From Pseudomonas sp. 6D_7.1_Bac1 (GTDB lineage: Bacteria; Pseudomonadota; Gammaproteobacteria; Pseudomonadales; Pseudomonadaceae), in the NCBI RefSeq assembly GCF_025465945.1, contig NZ_JANLNW010000052.1, positions 186,001-250,000 of the forward strand: a stretch of DNA of 64,000 nucleotides. The letters run 5' to 3'. Below, piece after piece: positions 17,138 through 26,914 of this stretch. A program made the translations under genes and the position numbers. A model generated the notes under the pieces. That model ran no database searches. It was not told where the DNA came from and saw nothing but the letters and a program-made list of their open reading frames with translations. Each line of letters starts with the position of its first letter. Positions within the stretch are counted from its first letter, which is position 1.

Positions 17138-18300
17138 TCAGGCTGACGACCGGAGACAAGCATCACGCAGACCATAGCGCCTACGGCCAGTACTGTGCAC
17201 AGCAGCGACAATGGCCATGCCTGCTGGCTTGCAAGCAGGCTGGCAATTCCCCCGATAACGGCGGCCATCAGTTGGTGAATAAAACCGCTTAACGCCATGG
17301 CGTAGGCACCGTCTACTGGTGAACCGTCGTTGGCCAGGGACAGGCTGATGGGGTAGTTCAAGGATTGGCCGAACACCGCAAAGCAATAGGGCAACCAGAA
17401 CAGCAAGGCTATTGAAGTGCCTGCGATGCTACCCAGAAGCATGACTGCGCTACCGGCCAGTACCAGCCCGACACCTGCCGTCATCAGCCAGCGCTGACCG
17501 GTGCGAAGCACGAAGCGATTGACCGCCAGAGCCCCGAAAAAATATGCCGCGCTGATGGGCCAGCCCAACAGTCCGTATTCCACTGCCGACCAGTTGAACA
17601 GTCCTTGCAGAATCAGCGGCGCCGCCGTGTTGAACGCGACGATCACTCCGTAACCGAGGCCGCCGGCAAGAGCCGGTAGCAGAAAGTCTCGATGACGCAG
17701 GATGCGCCAATAGCTCGGCCAATCGGATGACTGACTGTTCTCGCCGGTCAGCACCGGGAACGGGACCCGTGCCACGATCAGCCCTATCAACAGACTTACA
17801 CTACCTAACAGGTAGAAGATCGCCGGCCAACGCAGAGACACCTGGATGATCGCCCCCAGATACTGGCCAATACCCAGCGCCACCACAAAGGAAATCGATA
17901 TCCAGGACAATGCCTTGGCCAGCACATCGCCGCGGAAACTGTCGCGGATCAGTACCCGAGCCATCACCGAAATCCCGCTGGCGCCGATGCCTTGAACCAG
18001 TCGCAGAGCAAGAAACGATTCGAGCGTCGTACTCGCGGGCAGGGCGAGATTACCCAGTCCGTAGATCCCCAATGCTGAGAGCAGCACTGTCTTGCGGCCA
18101 ATGCGCTCGGCCAGGCTGCCCCAGAACAACATGGGCAGCGCCATGCCGATCAAATATACCGCCAGTCCCCATGAAACCTGCGACGCACTGCTCGCCAGAT
18201 CTCGGGCAATCTCCGGCAGCGCCGGCAGATAGATACTCATGCCCAACTGAGCGAGAAAAACCGTGCTGCAGGTGATGAGGAGGGTGGTGCTGCTCTTCAT
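17134..18300 (-). CDS. Bcr/CflA-type MFS efflux transporter
   Basis: A 388-residue, 12-helix major facilitator. The loop-2 signature is present as [14 protein letters not shown], and helix 1 begins [28 protein letters not shown] cut here to its hydrophobic core, typical of the Bcr/CflA drug-export group. It starts 18 nt downstream of the alpha-oxoamine-synthase gene on the same strand, so it probably exports the product of that enzyme. Confidence 0.85.
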   Translation of the reverse strand: MKSSTTLLITCSTVFLAQLGMSIYLPALPEIARDLASSASQVSWGLAVYLIGMALPMLFWGSLAERIGRKTVLLSALGIYGLGNLALPASTTLESFLALRLVQGIGASGISVMARVLIRDSFRGDVLAKALSWISISFVVALGIGQYLGAIIQVSLRWPAIFYLLGSVSLLIGLIVARVPFPVLTGENSQSSDWPSYWRILRHRDFLLPALAGGLGYGVIVAFNTAAPLILQGLFNWSAVEYGLLGWPISAAYFFGALAVNRFVLRTGQRWLMTAGVGLVLAGSAVMLLGSIAGTSIALLFWLPYCFAVFGQSLNYPISLSLANDGSPVDGAYAMALSGFIHQLMAAVIGGIASLLASQQAWPLSLLCTVLAVGAMVCVMLVSGRQPD

Positions 18301-18318
18301 GGAGTCGTCCCAGAGATT

Positions 18319-19554
18319 TCAGCAACTGATATCTTGGCCGTGAACGTGCAAAAGCTCGGTGATAAGTTCACAAAAGTACTGGATCAATGTCGGCTCCATG
18401 TCGGCGCGCAGCGTGATTCTGATGGCTGCCTTGCCTTGTGCGACCACCGGGAAAAATACCGCCGAGGTGAAGAACCCCTGATTGGCCAGTTGGATGGCGA
18501 TGCTGTTGGCAAGCGCCGCTTCGCCGCAATGGACCAGCCGAATCGCCATGTTGCTGTTGTGTTGCTCGGTTCGTATCAGGCTGTCAAAGAGCTGGATATT
18601 AGTCTGAAGCTTTTTCTGCAACGCGGAAAATTCCAGTGTCCGATGCAACTTGATGGACGCTCTGCCCGCGCCAATGGCCGCACTGTTAAGGCTCTGTGAC
18701 CAGTTGCTGGGGCCGCCGTAACGTTGAATGAGCGTCTTCTGCCGCTCACTGCCCAGCATCACCAGACCGCCGCTGGCGCCAAACGACTTGGCCAGCGAGG
18801 CGACAATAATGCAGTCTTGATCCAGAGCATTTAACGTGGGGCGCACCAGGCCGGCGCCGAAGGTTCCGACAGCGGAAAGTGCGTGGGAATCGTCCAGATA
18901 CAGAAATAACCCGTAGCGGTCCTTCAGATACAGAAGACTCTCCATGTCCGCGACCCCGCCCATGCTGTACGCACCGTCGGCGATATACGCAATCCTGGTG
19001 TGCTGTTGACACAGCGTCTCAAGGTAATCCATGTCGTTATGCGGACATGTCAGGACCACGGTTTCATCCGCGCAGGCAGCTTTGAGGTGATTCATCGAGT
19101 AGTGCGCCAACCGGTCGAAAACCATCACCGGAGGGCGGTTTTCCGTGAATACGCCGCTGGCCAGCAACGGCAGGACCCCTGCGCTTGCCGCACTGCACGA
19201 CAAGGTACTCAGACAACTGGCCCCGAACAACGCCGACAGTTCAGTTTCGAACTGCTCCAAAATCGCCAGCTTGCAGCGGTTCTTGGAGTTGGCGACACGA
19301 AGGGTGCCGGTTTCCCACAGCGTGGCCATGGCACCGTCGAGAATGTCGGGATGGTGGTCCAGACCCAGGTAAGACGTCGTACAGAAATGATGAAACGCTC
19401 GCCCATACTGATCAAGCATCCGGTTGGCACTTTTGATTTCAACGTTGAGCCCCGAGATTTTCCCGGCGTCGGCTGACTCCCAATCATGATCGGCCACCGA
19501 GATGACTTTGCGGTAGTTGGTGAAGGTGTTTGCCGTGTGCGGTGTCAGGCTCAT
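18319..19554 (-). CDS. PLP-dependent alpha-oxoamine synthase-family enzyme
   Basis: A 411-residue fold-type I PLP enzyme resembling 8-amino-7-oxononanoate synthase, serine palmitoyltransferase and CqsA. Family motifs: FCTTSYLGLDHHPDI (substrate entry), YIADGAYSMGGVAD, LDDSHALSAVGTFGAG, and the PLP lysine in VASLAKSFGASGG near residue 255. Such enzymes join an amino acid to an acyl-CoA or acyl-ACP with loss of CO2. It is away from bio genes and paired with an exporter, so a secreted amino-ketone product is inferred. The start MSLTPHTA has AAGGA upstream. Confidence 0.78.
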   Translation of the reverse strand: MSLTPHTANTFTNYRKVISVADHDWESADAGKISGLNVEIKSANRMLDQYGRAFHHFCTTSYLGLDHHPDILDGAMATLWETGTLRVANSKNRCKLAILEQFETELSALFGASCLSTLSCSAASAGVLPLLASGVFTENRPPVMVFDRLAHYSMNHLKAACADETVVLTCPHNDMDYLETLCQQHTRIAYIADGAYSMGGVADMESLLYLKDRYGLFLYLDDSHALSAVGTFGAGLVRPTLNALDQDCIIVASLAKSFGASGGLVMLGSERQKTLIQRYGGPSNWSQSLNSAAIGAGRASIKLHRTLEFSALQKKLQTNIQLFDSLIRTEQHNSNMAIRLVHCGEAALANSIAIQLANQGFFTSAVFFPVVAQGKAAIRITLRADMEPTLIQYFCELITELLHVHGQDISC

Positions 19555-19817
19555 GTGCGTGGGACATCCTTGAGTAAAGCGATCCATGGGGTTGTTGCAA
19601 TTTGCGTGTGTTGCCGGACTTTACAGAGAGTCCCGGTAGGCTTTGAATCGGCTGCTTCCGGGAACGTTGATAGTTGTCAGAAAATATGCTGTAGGGCGAT
19701 GCCTGCAGTGCTGTCGGGTTATTGGTTTGCAATGTCAAATCGGAACCTGGCTTTCCTGCCAGCTCGGCCGAACTGAAGTCATCGAGCCCTCGAAGTGTAA
19801 AAAGACCTGATCATTCT
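19555..19817. other. intergenic region upstream of the oxoamine synthase gene
   Basis: No convincing gene is seen. The stretch should contain the promoter of the oxoamine-synthase/MFS operon on the minus strand and the end of the convergently read YdcZ-type transporter gene. I could not single out a reliable promoter. Confidence 0.4.
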
Positions 19818-20306
19818 TTAACCCACTGCGGTCATTGCCTTTGCAGGCACGGCGCTGAACTGGATCATCACGACACCGGCAATCAAAAACACAACCCCGA
19901 ACACACGCGGCAGAGTCATCTGCCGCTCGATCAATCCAAACAGCCCGAAATGATCCAGCACCAGCGAAGCGATGATCTGGCCGGCCAGCGCCAAGGCAAT
20001 AAATCCTGAGGCGCCTAACTTGGGTAGCAACATCAGCGCCAACGAAATAAAGCAGACACCGAATGCGCCACCGGCCCACATCCACAGCGGCGCCCTGTTG
20101 ATGAAACTCAACGATGGCAACGGCAAACGTAACGCGACGATGACTGGCAGCAACACCAGAATGCTCACCAGCAACGAGGCCAGCGTCGCCCACAACGGAT
20201 GCCCAAGACCGCGGCCGAGGTTGGCGTTGATCGCGCTTTGAAAGGGCACCACCGCGCCGGCGACCACCGCCAGCAACAACAGTCCTGCCCAGTGCAAGGT
20301 ACTCAT
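19818..20306 (-). CDS. YdcZ/DUF606-family DMT transporter
   Basis: A 162-residue protein with five hydrophobic helices, starting HWAGLLLLAVVAGAVVPFQS with the conserved INANLGR motif near residue 27. This matches the half-size DMT members of the YdcZ (DUF606) family, which probably work as dimers. The substrate is unknown. The gene is divergent from a LysR regulator 77 nt away, which probably controls it. Confidence 0.83.
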   Translation of the reverse strand: MSTLHWAGLLLLAVVAGAVVPFQSAINANLGRGLGHPLWATLASLLVSILVLLPVIVALRLPLPSLSFINRAPLWMWAGGAFGVCFISLALMLLPKLGASGFIALALAGQIIASLVLDHFGLFGLIERQMTLPRVFGVVFLIAGVVMIQFSAVPAKAMTAVG

Positions 20307-20383
20307 GAGGCTTCTCCAACAGGTTTTGCTGGACTCTAAGGTATTCGTCGCGCAGATTTAAATTCCAAATAGCTATCCAGAAC

Positions 20384-21295
20384 ATGCATCAGATGAATGA
20401 TCTGCGCCGTATCGATTTGAACCTGCTGGTGATCCTCGACGCCTTGCTCAGTGAGCAGCACGTGACCCGCGCCGCGGAGCGCCTGCACCTCAGCCAACCG
20501 GCGGTCAGCCATGCGCTGGCGCGTTTGCGCCACATGCTCGGCGATCCGCTGCTGGTGCGCGCCGGTGCCGGATTGGTGGCGACCCCGCGCGCACTGGAGC
20601 TGGTCGCGCCGCTGGTCGAAGCCCTGGCCCAGGTGCAGGCGTTACTCGCGCCCAACACCTTCGATCCGGCGTCGGCGAAAAGGACGTTCCGCCTGGCGAT
20701 GTCCGACTACGGTGCGGCCATCGTCCTGCCGGGGTTGATCCGGACCTTGCGCCATGAAGCGCCGGGCATCGATCTGCAAATCAGCCATGCCAGCCGTGAA
20801 GGCATGCTTGATGGCGTACTCAACGGCGACATCGATCTGGCGGCCGGGGTGTTTCCCGAACTGCCCAACGAGCTACGCTGCACGCCGTTGTTTGAGGAGC
20901 AATTTGCCTGTCTGGTGGACCCCAACGGCCTGCCGGCCAACGGTGTGCTCGACCTGCCGACTTACCTCGCCCGGCCTCACGTACTGCTGGAAATGCGCGG
21001 CAGCGGCACCCCGGAAATCGAGCGTGCGCTGACCACCATTCGCGAACGTCGTCATGTCGCCGTTAGCTTGCCGCACTGGAGTGTGGCGCCGCAGCTTATC
21101 AGCGGCACCGACCTGATCCTCACCGTCGCCGCCCGTGGTTTACACGGCATCGATCAACCGCAGTTGGTCGTCCTGCCACCGCCGTTTCATATACCGTCAT
21201 TCACCTTCGTGCTCGCCTGGCATGCGCGCCGGGGTGGCGATCAGGCGTTGAACTGGTTGAATCGGCGGATCGGGCAGGCGATAGTGCACGGCTGA
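20384..21295 (+). CDS. LysR-family transcriptional regulator
   Basis: A 303-residue LysR protein. The winged helix-turn-helix spans residues 5-65 (DLNLLVILDALLSEQHVTRAAE, LHLSQPAVSHALARLR), followed by an effector-binding domain with RTFRLAMSDYGAAIVLPGL at about residue 95. The opening DLRRIDLNLL and spacing fit the NodD/PcpR-like LysR subgroup. It is divergent from the YdcZ-type transporter. The start is at 20384 or three codons later. Confidence 0.88.
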   Translation: MHQMNDLRRIDLNLLVILDALLSEQHVTRAAERLHLSQPAVSHALARLRHMLGDPLLVRAGAGLVATPRALELVAPLVEALAQVQALLAPNTFDPASAKRTFRLAMSDYGAAIVLPGLIRTLRHEAPGIDLQISHASREGMLDGVLNGDIDLAAGVFPELPNELRCTPLFEEQFACLVDPNGLPANGVLDLPTYLARPHVLLEMRGSGTPEIERALTTIRERRHVAVSLPHWSVAPQLISGTDLILTVAARGLHGIDQPQLVVLPPPFHIPSFTFVLAWHARRGGDQALNWLNRRIGQAIVHG

Positions 21296-21331
21296 TTTTT
21301 TTTGATTGATGACGTTTGCAAGGAACAGGGA

Positions 21332-22072
21332 ATGACCTTGAAATACAGCTGGTTGGGGTGTGTGGCAATGAGTGGGGCGCTGGGTGCGAGCCAGGCGTAT
21401 GCCGAGTGTGGGACACCACCATTGCCCGACGGTGTGCTGGGCTATTCGGTGTGCAAGGACTGGCCGGCCTACGACGGCCAGACCATCACCGCGCTGTCGC
21501 AGATCGAGCCGGATCCGACCCTCAGCGATACACCGGACGGCACCGGTATGTACGACTTGAAACTGGCGGTGATTTCCAGCGTCGACGGCAAGCCGCTGGC
21601 CCGCTATTCCAAGGCCTCGGTGTACAGCTCCGATGCCGTTCGGTTCGATGGACTGGGCATCGACACTGCACGCTACAAACTCACCTCCGACCTGCGGGCA
21701 TTCGGCGTGCGTGCAGGCTTCACCGGCTCGTCGCGGGCCAACCCCTTCGACGAGGCCAGGTTGTCGCTGTATGTTCGCGAAGGCAACACACTGCGCCCGG
21801 TGCTGGAACAACTGGTGATCGAGTCCGGTAGCGGAGAGTGGGATACCAACTGTACCGGCGAATTTTCGCGCACCAAACGCACCCTGGACATGGCCAAAAC
21901 CAGTAGCCATGGTTTCGCCGACCTGATCGTCAAATCGGTGACCACCAACTCGCAAAACACCGTGAAAAACGGCGAATGTGAGTACAAGGACACGGTGGGG
22001 AAAACGGTACTGACGACGTTGCGCTATGACGGTCGGCAGTATGTGGTGCCGAAAGAACTCAAAGGGCTCTGA
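21332..22072 (+). CDS. secreted protein of unknown function
   Basis: A 246-residue protein with a signal peptide ([17 protein letters not shown], cleavage after AYA) and five further cysteines (AECGTPP, SVCKDW, TNCTGEF, GECEYK). The mature part begins with [11 protein letters not shown] and is beta-rich. I do not recognise the family. AAGGAACAGGG precedes the ATG. It lies 4 nt upstream of fosA on the same strand and may be cotranscribed. Confidence 0.7.
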   Translation: MTLKYSWLGCVAMSGALGASQAYAECGTPPLPDGVLGYSVCKDWPAYDGQTITALSQIEPDPTLSDTPDGTGMYDLKLAVISSVDGKPLARYSKASVYSSDAVRFDGLGIDTARYKLTSDLRAFGVRAGFTGSSRANPFDEARLSLYVREGNTLRPVLEQLVIESGSGEWDTNCTGEFSRTKRTLDMAKTSSHGFADLIVKSVTTNSQNTVKNGECEYKDTVGKTVLTTLRYDGRQYVVPKELKGL

Positions 22073-22076
22073 ACCG

Positions 22077-22490
22077 ATGCTCTCAGGCCTCAATCACCTG
22101 ACGTTGGCGGTCACCGATCTGGATCGCAGCGTGGCGTTCTACCACGGGCTGTTGCAACTGCGGCTCGACGCCACCTGGGAGAGTGGCGCCTACCTGTCGT
22201 TGCCAGGGTTGTGGCTGTGTCTGTCGCTCGACCCAATGCGTCAGCCTGAAGCGGCGGCCGATTACACGCATTACGCGTTCAGCGTGGACGCCAGCGACTT
22301 CCCGGCGTTGGTTGAACGACTGCGAGCCGCAGGTGTTCCAGAGTGGCGGGACAATCGCAGTGAAGGCGCGTCGTTCTACTTTCTTGATCCGGACGGGCAC
22401 AAGCTCGAAGCCCATGTCGGGGATTTAATATCGCGGCTTGAGGCGTGTCGTCAGAAACCTTATGCCGGGATGAAGTTTTTCACACCGTAA
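22077..22490 (+). CDS. fosA: fosfomycin resistance glutathione transferase FosA
   Basis: A 137-residue vicinal-oxygen-chelate metalloenzyme that opens the fosfomycin epoxide with glutathione. It follows the P. aeruginosa FosA closely from memory: [51 protein letters not shown]. The Mn ligands are H7, H65 and E111. The N-terminal ATG was chosen because it gives the family's exact start. This is normal chromosomal resistance for pseudomonads, not a sign of transfer. Confidence 0.95.
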   Translation: MLSGLNHLTLAVTDLDRSVAFYHGLLQLRLDATWESGAYLSLPGLWLCLSLDPMRQPEAAADYTHYAFSVDASDFPALVERLRAAGVPEWRDNRSEGASFYFLDPDGHKLEAHVGDLISRLEACRQKPYAGMKFFTP

Positions 22491-22528
22491 CAGGGCGTAC
22501 CGAAGCGCTTTTCATGGAGTTTTACCGG

Positions 22529-23170
22529 ATGACCCCATCACTGTTGTTCGCCGTTCTGGCCTCAGGCTTCATCTACGGCATCACGCCGGGGCCGGGTGTA
22601 CTCGCCGTGTTCGGGATTGGCGCGGCCCGTGGTCGGCGGGCTGGCGCGGGGTTTCTCTGCGGGCACTTGCTGGGGGATGTGGTCTGGTGCAGCACCGCGT
22701 TGATTGCCATCGTCGGTGCGCGGGAGATCGGCAGTACCGCCTTCGACGTGCTCGGTGTACTCAGCGGGTTGTACCTGTTCTGGCTTGGCCTGCGGGCGAT
22801 CCGCAGTCGTCGCAGCACTGATGACGACGCACCGCAAGGCCCGGCGCGTCAGCCGTTCTGGCACGGGATCGTGTTCGGCCTGACCAACCCCAAGGCTTAC
22901 CCGGTGGCGGTGGCAACGTTTACCGCGCTGTTGTCCAGTCGTGCCGAGTTGCTCCATTGGTCGATGTTGCCGTGGCTGATCGTTCTGAGCTTCGTCGGCG
23001 GAATCGCCGCATACACTATTCTGATCGGCATTGTGGGCGCTCGTCGGGTACGCACGCTGTATCAGCGTCATGAGCTGGCAATTACCCGGATTTGCGGGGT
23101 AATGTTCATCGGCTTCGCCATCAACGCCTTGTTGCACGCCGTACCGGGGTTGCTGGCGAACAAGGTTTGA
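22529..23170 (+). CDS. LysE-family amino acid/metabolite exporter
   Basis: A 213-residue inner membrane protein with about six helices and the LysE/RhtB signature near the N-terminus (FIYGITPGPGVLAVFGIGAARGRR) and GLTNPKAYPVAVATF in the middle. These proteins export amino acids or related metabolites. GGAG lies 9-10 nt before the ATG at 22529; an ATG five codons upstream is also possible. It follows fosA by 38 nt. Confidence 0.85.
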   Translation: MTPSLLFAVLASGFIYGITPGPGVLAVFGIGAARGRRAGAGFLCGHLLGDVVWCSTALIAIVGAREIGSTAFDVLGVLSGLYLFWLGLRAIRSRRSTDDDAPQGPARQPFWHGIVFGLTNPKAYPVAVATFTALLSSRAELLHWSMLPWLIVLSFVGGIAAYTILIGIVGARRVRTLYQRHELAITRICGVMFIGFAINALLHAVPGLLANKV

Positions 23171-23277
23171 GGCTGCGCGCAAGGCTGCGACAGCGGCATA
23201 GGGACATCCGTTTTTAGCGATGGCCGGGTCCAGGGATTGATACTCACGGCTGCATTTTTGGACAGTATCCATCTTTG

Positions 23278-24621
23278 ATGACCACCAGAAATTCCGCGCC
23301 GCTGGCAAGTTACATCGATCTTTTGCTCGACGTCGTGTGTGCGGTCGATAGCCAGGGGCGTTTCGTATTTGTCAGCGCTGCCTGCGAGCAAGTGTTCGGG
23401 TACACCCAGGACGAGCTGATCGGCCAGCCGATGATCGAGATGGTCCATCCGGCCGACCGCCAGCGAACCCTGGACGCTGCCCGGGAAATCATGCGCGGCC
23501 AGCCCAACCCGAACTTCGAAAACCGCTACCTGCGCAAAGATGGTCAGGTGGTGCATATTCTTTGGTCGGCACGCTGGTCTGAAGTCGACCAATTGCGCAT
23601 CGCCGTGGCCCGTGACATCACCGAACGCAAACAGGCCGAGTCCCGGCAGGCCGCGCTGTACGCGATTTCCGAGGCCGCCCATGCCGCCGAAGATCTTCTG
23701 GCGTTGTTCAAACGCATTCATCAGCTGATCGGCGAATGGTTGCCGGCGCTGAACTTCTCGGTGGCGCTCTACGACGAGCGCTGCGAGCAATTGAATTTTC
23801 CGTACCACGTCGATGATCACGAGCACGACCCCGTGCTCAGCGTTACCGGCCGGCTCTGTGCCGAGGTGATTCGCACGGGGCAGCCGGTGCTGGTGACGCC
23901 TGATCAACCTGCTGCGATGCCCGGACTGTGCGAGGTCGCTATCGACCAGGATTCACCCTGTTGGCTGGGCGTGCCGCTGAATTCACAGAAAGGCACCATC
24001 GGTGCGCTGATCGTCAAAAGCGTGCCCGGCGGCGAACGCTACACCGAGCGCGACAAGGAGCTGCTGCAATACGTCTGTGCCCAGGTCGCGGCGGCCATTG
24101 AGCGCAAGCAATTGCACAGCCGGCTGCAATTCATGGCGCAGCACGACCAATTGACCCGTTTGCCCAACCGCGAGCTGTTGCGTGAACGCATGGTTGCCGC
24201 CCTCGGCAAAGCCAGAAAGGAGTGCGGACGCATGGCTCTGTTGTACGTTGATCTGGACCATTTCAAACAGGTCAACGACACTTACGGCCACGGCATCGGC
24301 GACATGCTGCTGCAAGCCGTGGCCAATCGACTGCAAGGCTGTGTGCGCGAATCCGACACGGTGGCGCGCATTGGCGGTGATGAGTTTGTCGTTCTGCTCG
24401 ACAGTATTCAGGCCGCCGAAGACGCGGCACGGGTGGTGATCAAGATCCGTCAGGTGCTCGGCCAGCCGATGCGTCTGGACAGCCACAGCCTGAACATTCT
24501 GCCGAGCATCGGCATCGCGCTTTACCCCGAGCATGGCAGCGAAGAAAAGCAATTGTTCAAGCATGCGGATGAGGCCATGTACGCCGCCAAGCGCCTGAGT
24601 GGACACCTGGGTCGCGCCTGA
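23278..24621 (+). CDS. PAS-GAF-GGDEF diguanylate cyclase
   Basis: A 447-residue cytosolic sensor that makes c-di-GMP. PAS domain about residues 10-120 (VVCAVDSQGRFVFVSAACEQVFGY, EDELIGQP-like here QDELIGQP), GAF domain about 125-275, GGDEF domain about 285-447. The active-site motif GGDEF is intact near residue 366 and an inhibitory RxxD (RESD) sits five residues before it. There is no membrane segment. A TTG codon directly upstream is an alternative start. Confidence 0.92.
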   Translation: MTTRNSAPLASYIDLLLDVVCAVDSQGRFVFVSAACEQVFGYTQDELIGQPMIEMVHPADRQRTLDAAREIMRGQPNPNFENRYLRKDGQVVHILWSARWSEVDQLRIAVARDITERKQAESRQAALYAISEAAHAAEDLLALFKRIHQLIGEWLPALNFSVALYDERCEQLNFPYHVDDHEHDPVLSVTGRLCAEVIRTGQPVLVTPDQPAAMPGLCEVAIDQDSPCWLGVPLNSQKGTIGALIVKSVPGGERYTERDKELLQYVCAQVAAAIERKQLHSRLQFMAQHDQLTRLPNRELLRERMVAALGKARKECGRMALLYVDLDHFKQVNDTYGHGIGDMLLQAVANRLQGCVRESDTVARIGGDEFVVLLDSIQAAEDAARVVIKIRQVLGQPMRLDSHSLNILPSIGIALYPEHGSEEKQLFKHADEAMYAAKRLSGHLGRA

Positions 24622-24750
24622 CTCGGCTTGCGTAGGGGGTGCCGTTCGTCGCGGCGGGCTCAACTTTTCTAAACCTTTGTGGTGTTTTAACTTCAGACGT
24701 CAGGCGGGGATGCCCGCTGTACTCATTTGCCTGTTCAGGAGGGCGTGACC

Positions 24751-25275
24751 ATGAAACGTATGGCCAGCCGGTTACCGACCATCAGTTTTGCCGTGTTGCT
24801 GGGCCTTGGCGCCAGCAGCGCTTTTGCCCAGTCGCCAGCCGAATTCATCAATGACGCTTCGGCCAAAGGCATGGCCGACATTGAAGCCAGCCGCCTGGCT
24901 CACCAGAAAACCGAGTCCAAAGAGGTCAAGGATTACACGATTGTGGTGATCAACGATCGCACCACGGCCAACCAGCATCTGGCGAAAATCGCCAAAAAAC
25001 TCGATCTGCCGGTCGCCCCTCGAGACGAGGTGGCCAGCAAGGCCAAGGTGCTGATACCTCAGGTGAAGGACGGCGATTCGTTCGACGCGGCCTACGCCGC
25101 CAGCCAGGTACAGACCACCCAAGAGGCCATCGAGCAACTGAAGCAGGAAGCACAAACCACCGACGTGCCGGAGATCAAGGCCTTCGCCGCTGAAACCCTG
25201 CCCAAACTGGAAAATCATCTGAAAATGGCCAAAGCCCTTGAGGCCAGCCAGCATTCCGCTCGAGTCGACGGCTGA
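24751..25275 (+). CDS. exported DUF4142 protein
   Basis: A 174-residue protein with signal peptide (RLPTISFAVLLGLGASSAFA, cleavage before QSP) and a four-helix DUF4142 domain rich in Ala, Glu and Lys: EFINDASAKGMADIEASRLA, VKDYTIVVINDRTTANQHL, and QVQTTQEAIEQLKQEA. DUF4142 proteins are ferritin-like periplasmic proteins of unclear role, often stress induced. AGGAGGGCGTGACC precedes the ATG. Confidence 0.87.
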   Translation: MKRMASRLPTISFAVLLGLGASSAFAQSPAEFINDASAKGMADIEASRLAHQKTESKEVKDYTIVVINDRTTANQHLAKIAKKLDLPVAPRDEVASKAKVLIPQVKDGDSFDAAYAASQVQTTQEAIEQLKQEAQTTDVPEIKAFAAETLPKLENHLKMAKALEASQHSARVDG

Positions 25276-25326
25276 CGCTGGCACTGATCAGCACTGATTC
25301 AAATCCTGTTGCTTGTCAGCAGCAAA

Positions 25327-25543
25327 GGTATCTACACAACGTTGAAATACGGTGAGGGACTAAGTCCGTAGCAGCTGACGAGCTTGCGAGGCTGCGTTCG
25401 AGGACGAAGTCCTCGCAAATCCTGCGTATGCGGTTTGCCTGGAAGAACGCGCTGTCTGATTTGACGACCGCTGCGCGGCCGAACGCAGCCTCGCAGGCTC
25501 GACAGCTGCTACAGGAGTTGGAACAGAAAGATGTGTAGATACT
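25327..25543. mobile_element. MITE-like element framing a family-3 REP doublet
   Basis: A 217-bp unit with terminal inverted repeats GGTATCTACACA (25327-25338) and its complement ending at 25543 (11 of 12 identical). Inside are inverted copies of a TAGCAGCTGRCGA core at about 25367 and 25500, which also occur inside the element at 34.5 kb. No reading frame is present. No clear target duplication was found. It lies in the 500-bp gap between the DUF4142 gene and the HsdR_N gene. Confidence 0.55.
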
Positions 25544-25780
25544 TATGCAGCAGGTGAGTTTTGCAGTGAAATCATCTCGCTGTCACCGATATTGCGGCTG
25601 CTAGATCCATTTCCAGAACGGTTACAAAACCGTTTTATTTTTCGTATTCGTAAGAACTCTCTTCTTCTGACCTCGATCCTCGTTCGGTTTCTTTCTTTGT
25701 GCCGGTTTGTGTCTAGTATCAATGACAGTCAATTTGCCAGCATGCATATACATGGATCGAAAACAGGTAAGAGGCCACTC

Positions 25781-26866
25781 ATGGAATTTATCGAAAAGCT
25801 TGCAAGTCTCGCCGCAAAAGTTCGCTTGCAAGGGGCTGCAATTCAGACGGAGGAAGCGACCAAAAACGCTTTTGTCATGCCGTTTATCAGCATGGTGTTG
25901 GGCTACGACGTTTTTGACCCGTCGGAGGTGACCCCTGAGTTTGTTTGCGATGTTGGAACCAAGAAGGGAGAGAAAATCGATTACGCGATCATGAAGGAAG
26001 GGGAGGTTCAGATCCTGATCGAGTGCAAAAAAATTGGCGAACCACTACACGTCAATCACGCGTCGCAGCTGTTCCGTTACTTCCATGTCACCAGCGCCCG
26101 AATCTCTATCCTCACCAATGGCCAGGTCTACAAGTTCTTTACAGACCTGGATGCCCCTAACAAGATGGACGAAAAGCCTTTCTTGGAACTCGATCTGCTC
26201 GATATTGACGAGTATTCAGTTCCGGAACTAACGAAGCTAACCAAGTCTGCATTCGACGTCGACTCGATCATCAGTGCAGCGGGCGAGTTGAAATACGTCA
26301 GCCAGATCAAAAAAGTGATCGCGGCCCAAGTCAGCAAACCTGATGACGATTTCGTAAAAGTCTTTGCCTCCCGGGTTTACGACGGTGTGATCACACAAAA
26401 AGTCCGGGAGCAATTTCAGGAATTGACGAGAAAGGCCGTCGTGCAGTTTCTCAACGACCAGATCAACGATCGTCTCAAATCAGCCATGAGCGGAGCCATC
26501 CAGCCCAGCCTGTCCTCATTGCCGGCGGCAGGCGCAAATACCTCTGAACCGGATGAGCGTAATGAGTCGGATGACAAGGTGTTGACCACGCTCGAAGAGC
26601 TGGAGGGTTATCACATTGTCCGCGCGGTGGTGCGTTCGGTCGTCGATGCAAAACGCATCGTACAGCGCGACACGCAGAGCTATTTCGGTATCTTGCTCGA
26701 TGACAACAACCGCAAACCGATCTGCCGCCTGCACTTCAATCGGTCACAGAAGTACATCGGTATCTTCGACGAAGAGAAGAACGAAACCCGCCATCCGATC
26801 AATTCGGTCGATGATATTTACGAGTACTCGGATCGGTTGAAAAAGACAGTGGGGTATTACAATTAG
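25781..26866 (+). CDS. orphan HsdR N-terminal-domain nuclease-like protein
   Basis: A 361-residue protein whose first 200 residues match the type I restriction HsdR N-terminal domain: EEATKNAFVMPFISMVLGYDVFD, then the PD-(D/E)xK core KKGEKIDYAIM and VQILIECKKIG, and NHASQLFRYFHVTSA. The motor domains of HsdR and any hsdM or hsdS gene are absent. The C-terminal 100 residues (EGYHIVRAVVRSVVDAKRI, CRLHFNRSQKYIGIFDEE) form a second domain found with this arrangement in stand-alone proteins. A defence or DNA-repair nuclease role is inferred. GTAAGAGG precedes the ATG. It ends at a strong terminator. Confidence 0.8.
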   Translation: MEFIEKLASLAAKVRLQGAAIQTEEATKNAFVMPFISMVLGYDVFDPSEVTPEFVCDVGTKKGEKIDYAIMKEGEVQILIECKKIGEPLHVNHASQLFRYFHVTSARISILTNGQVYKFFTDLDAPNKMDEKPFLELDLLDIDEYSVPELTKLTKSAFDVDSIISAAGELKYVSQIKKVIAAQVSKPDDDFVKVFASRVYDGVITQKVREQFQELTRKAVVQFLNDQINDRLKSAMSGAIQPSLSSLPAAGANTSEPDERNESDDKVLTTLEELEGYHIVRAVVRSVVDAKRIVQRDTQSYFGILLDDNNRKPICRLHFNRSQKYIGIFDEEKNETRHPINSVDDIYEYSDRLKKTVGYYN

Positions 26867-26886
26867 TCGCAGCAGGAAGAACTGAA

Positions 26887-26913
26887 AACCGGCTTTTGAA
26901 GCCGGTTTTTTTG
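26887..26913. terminator. rho-independent terminator (bidirectional)
   Basis: AACCGGCTT-TTGA-AGCCGGTT hairpin with A-rich left and T-rich right flanks ends the HsdR_N gene and also lies at the tail of the convergent PixA gene. Confidence 0.85.
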
Positions 26914-26914
26914 T

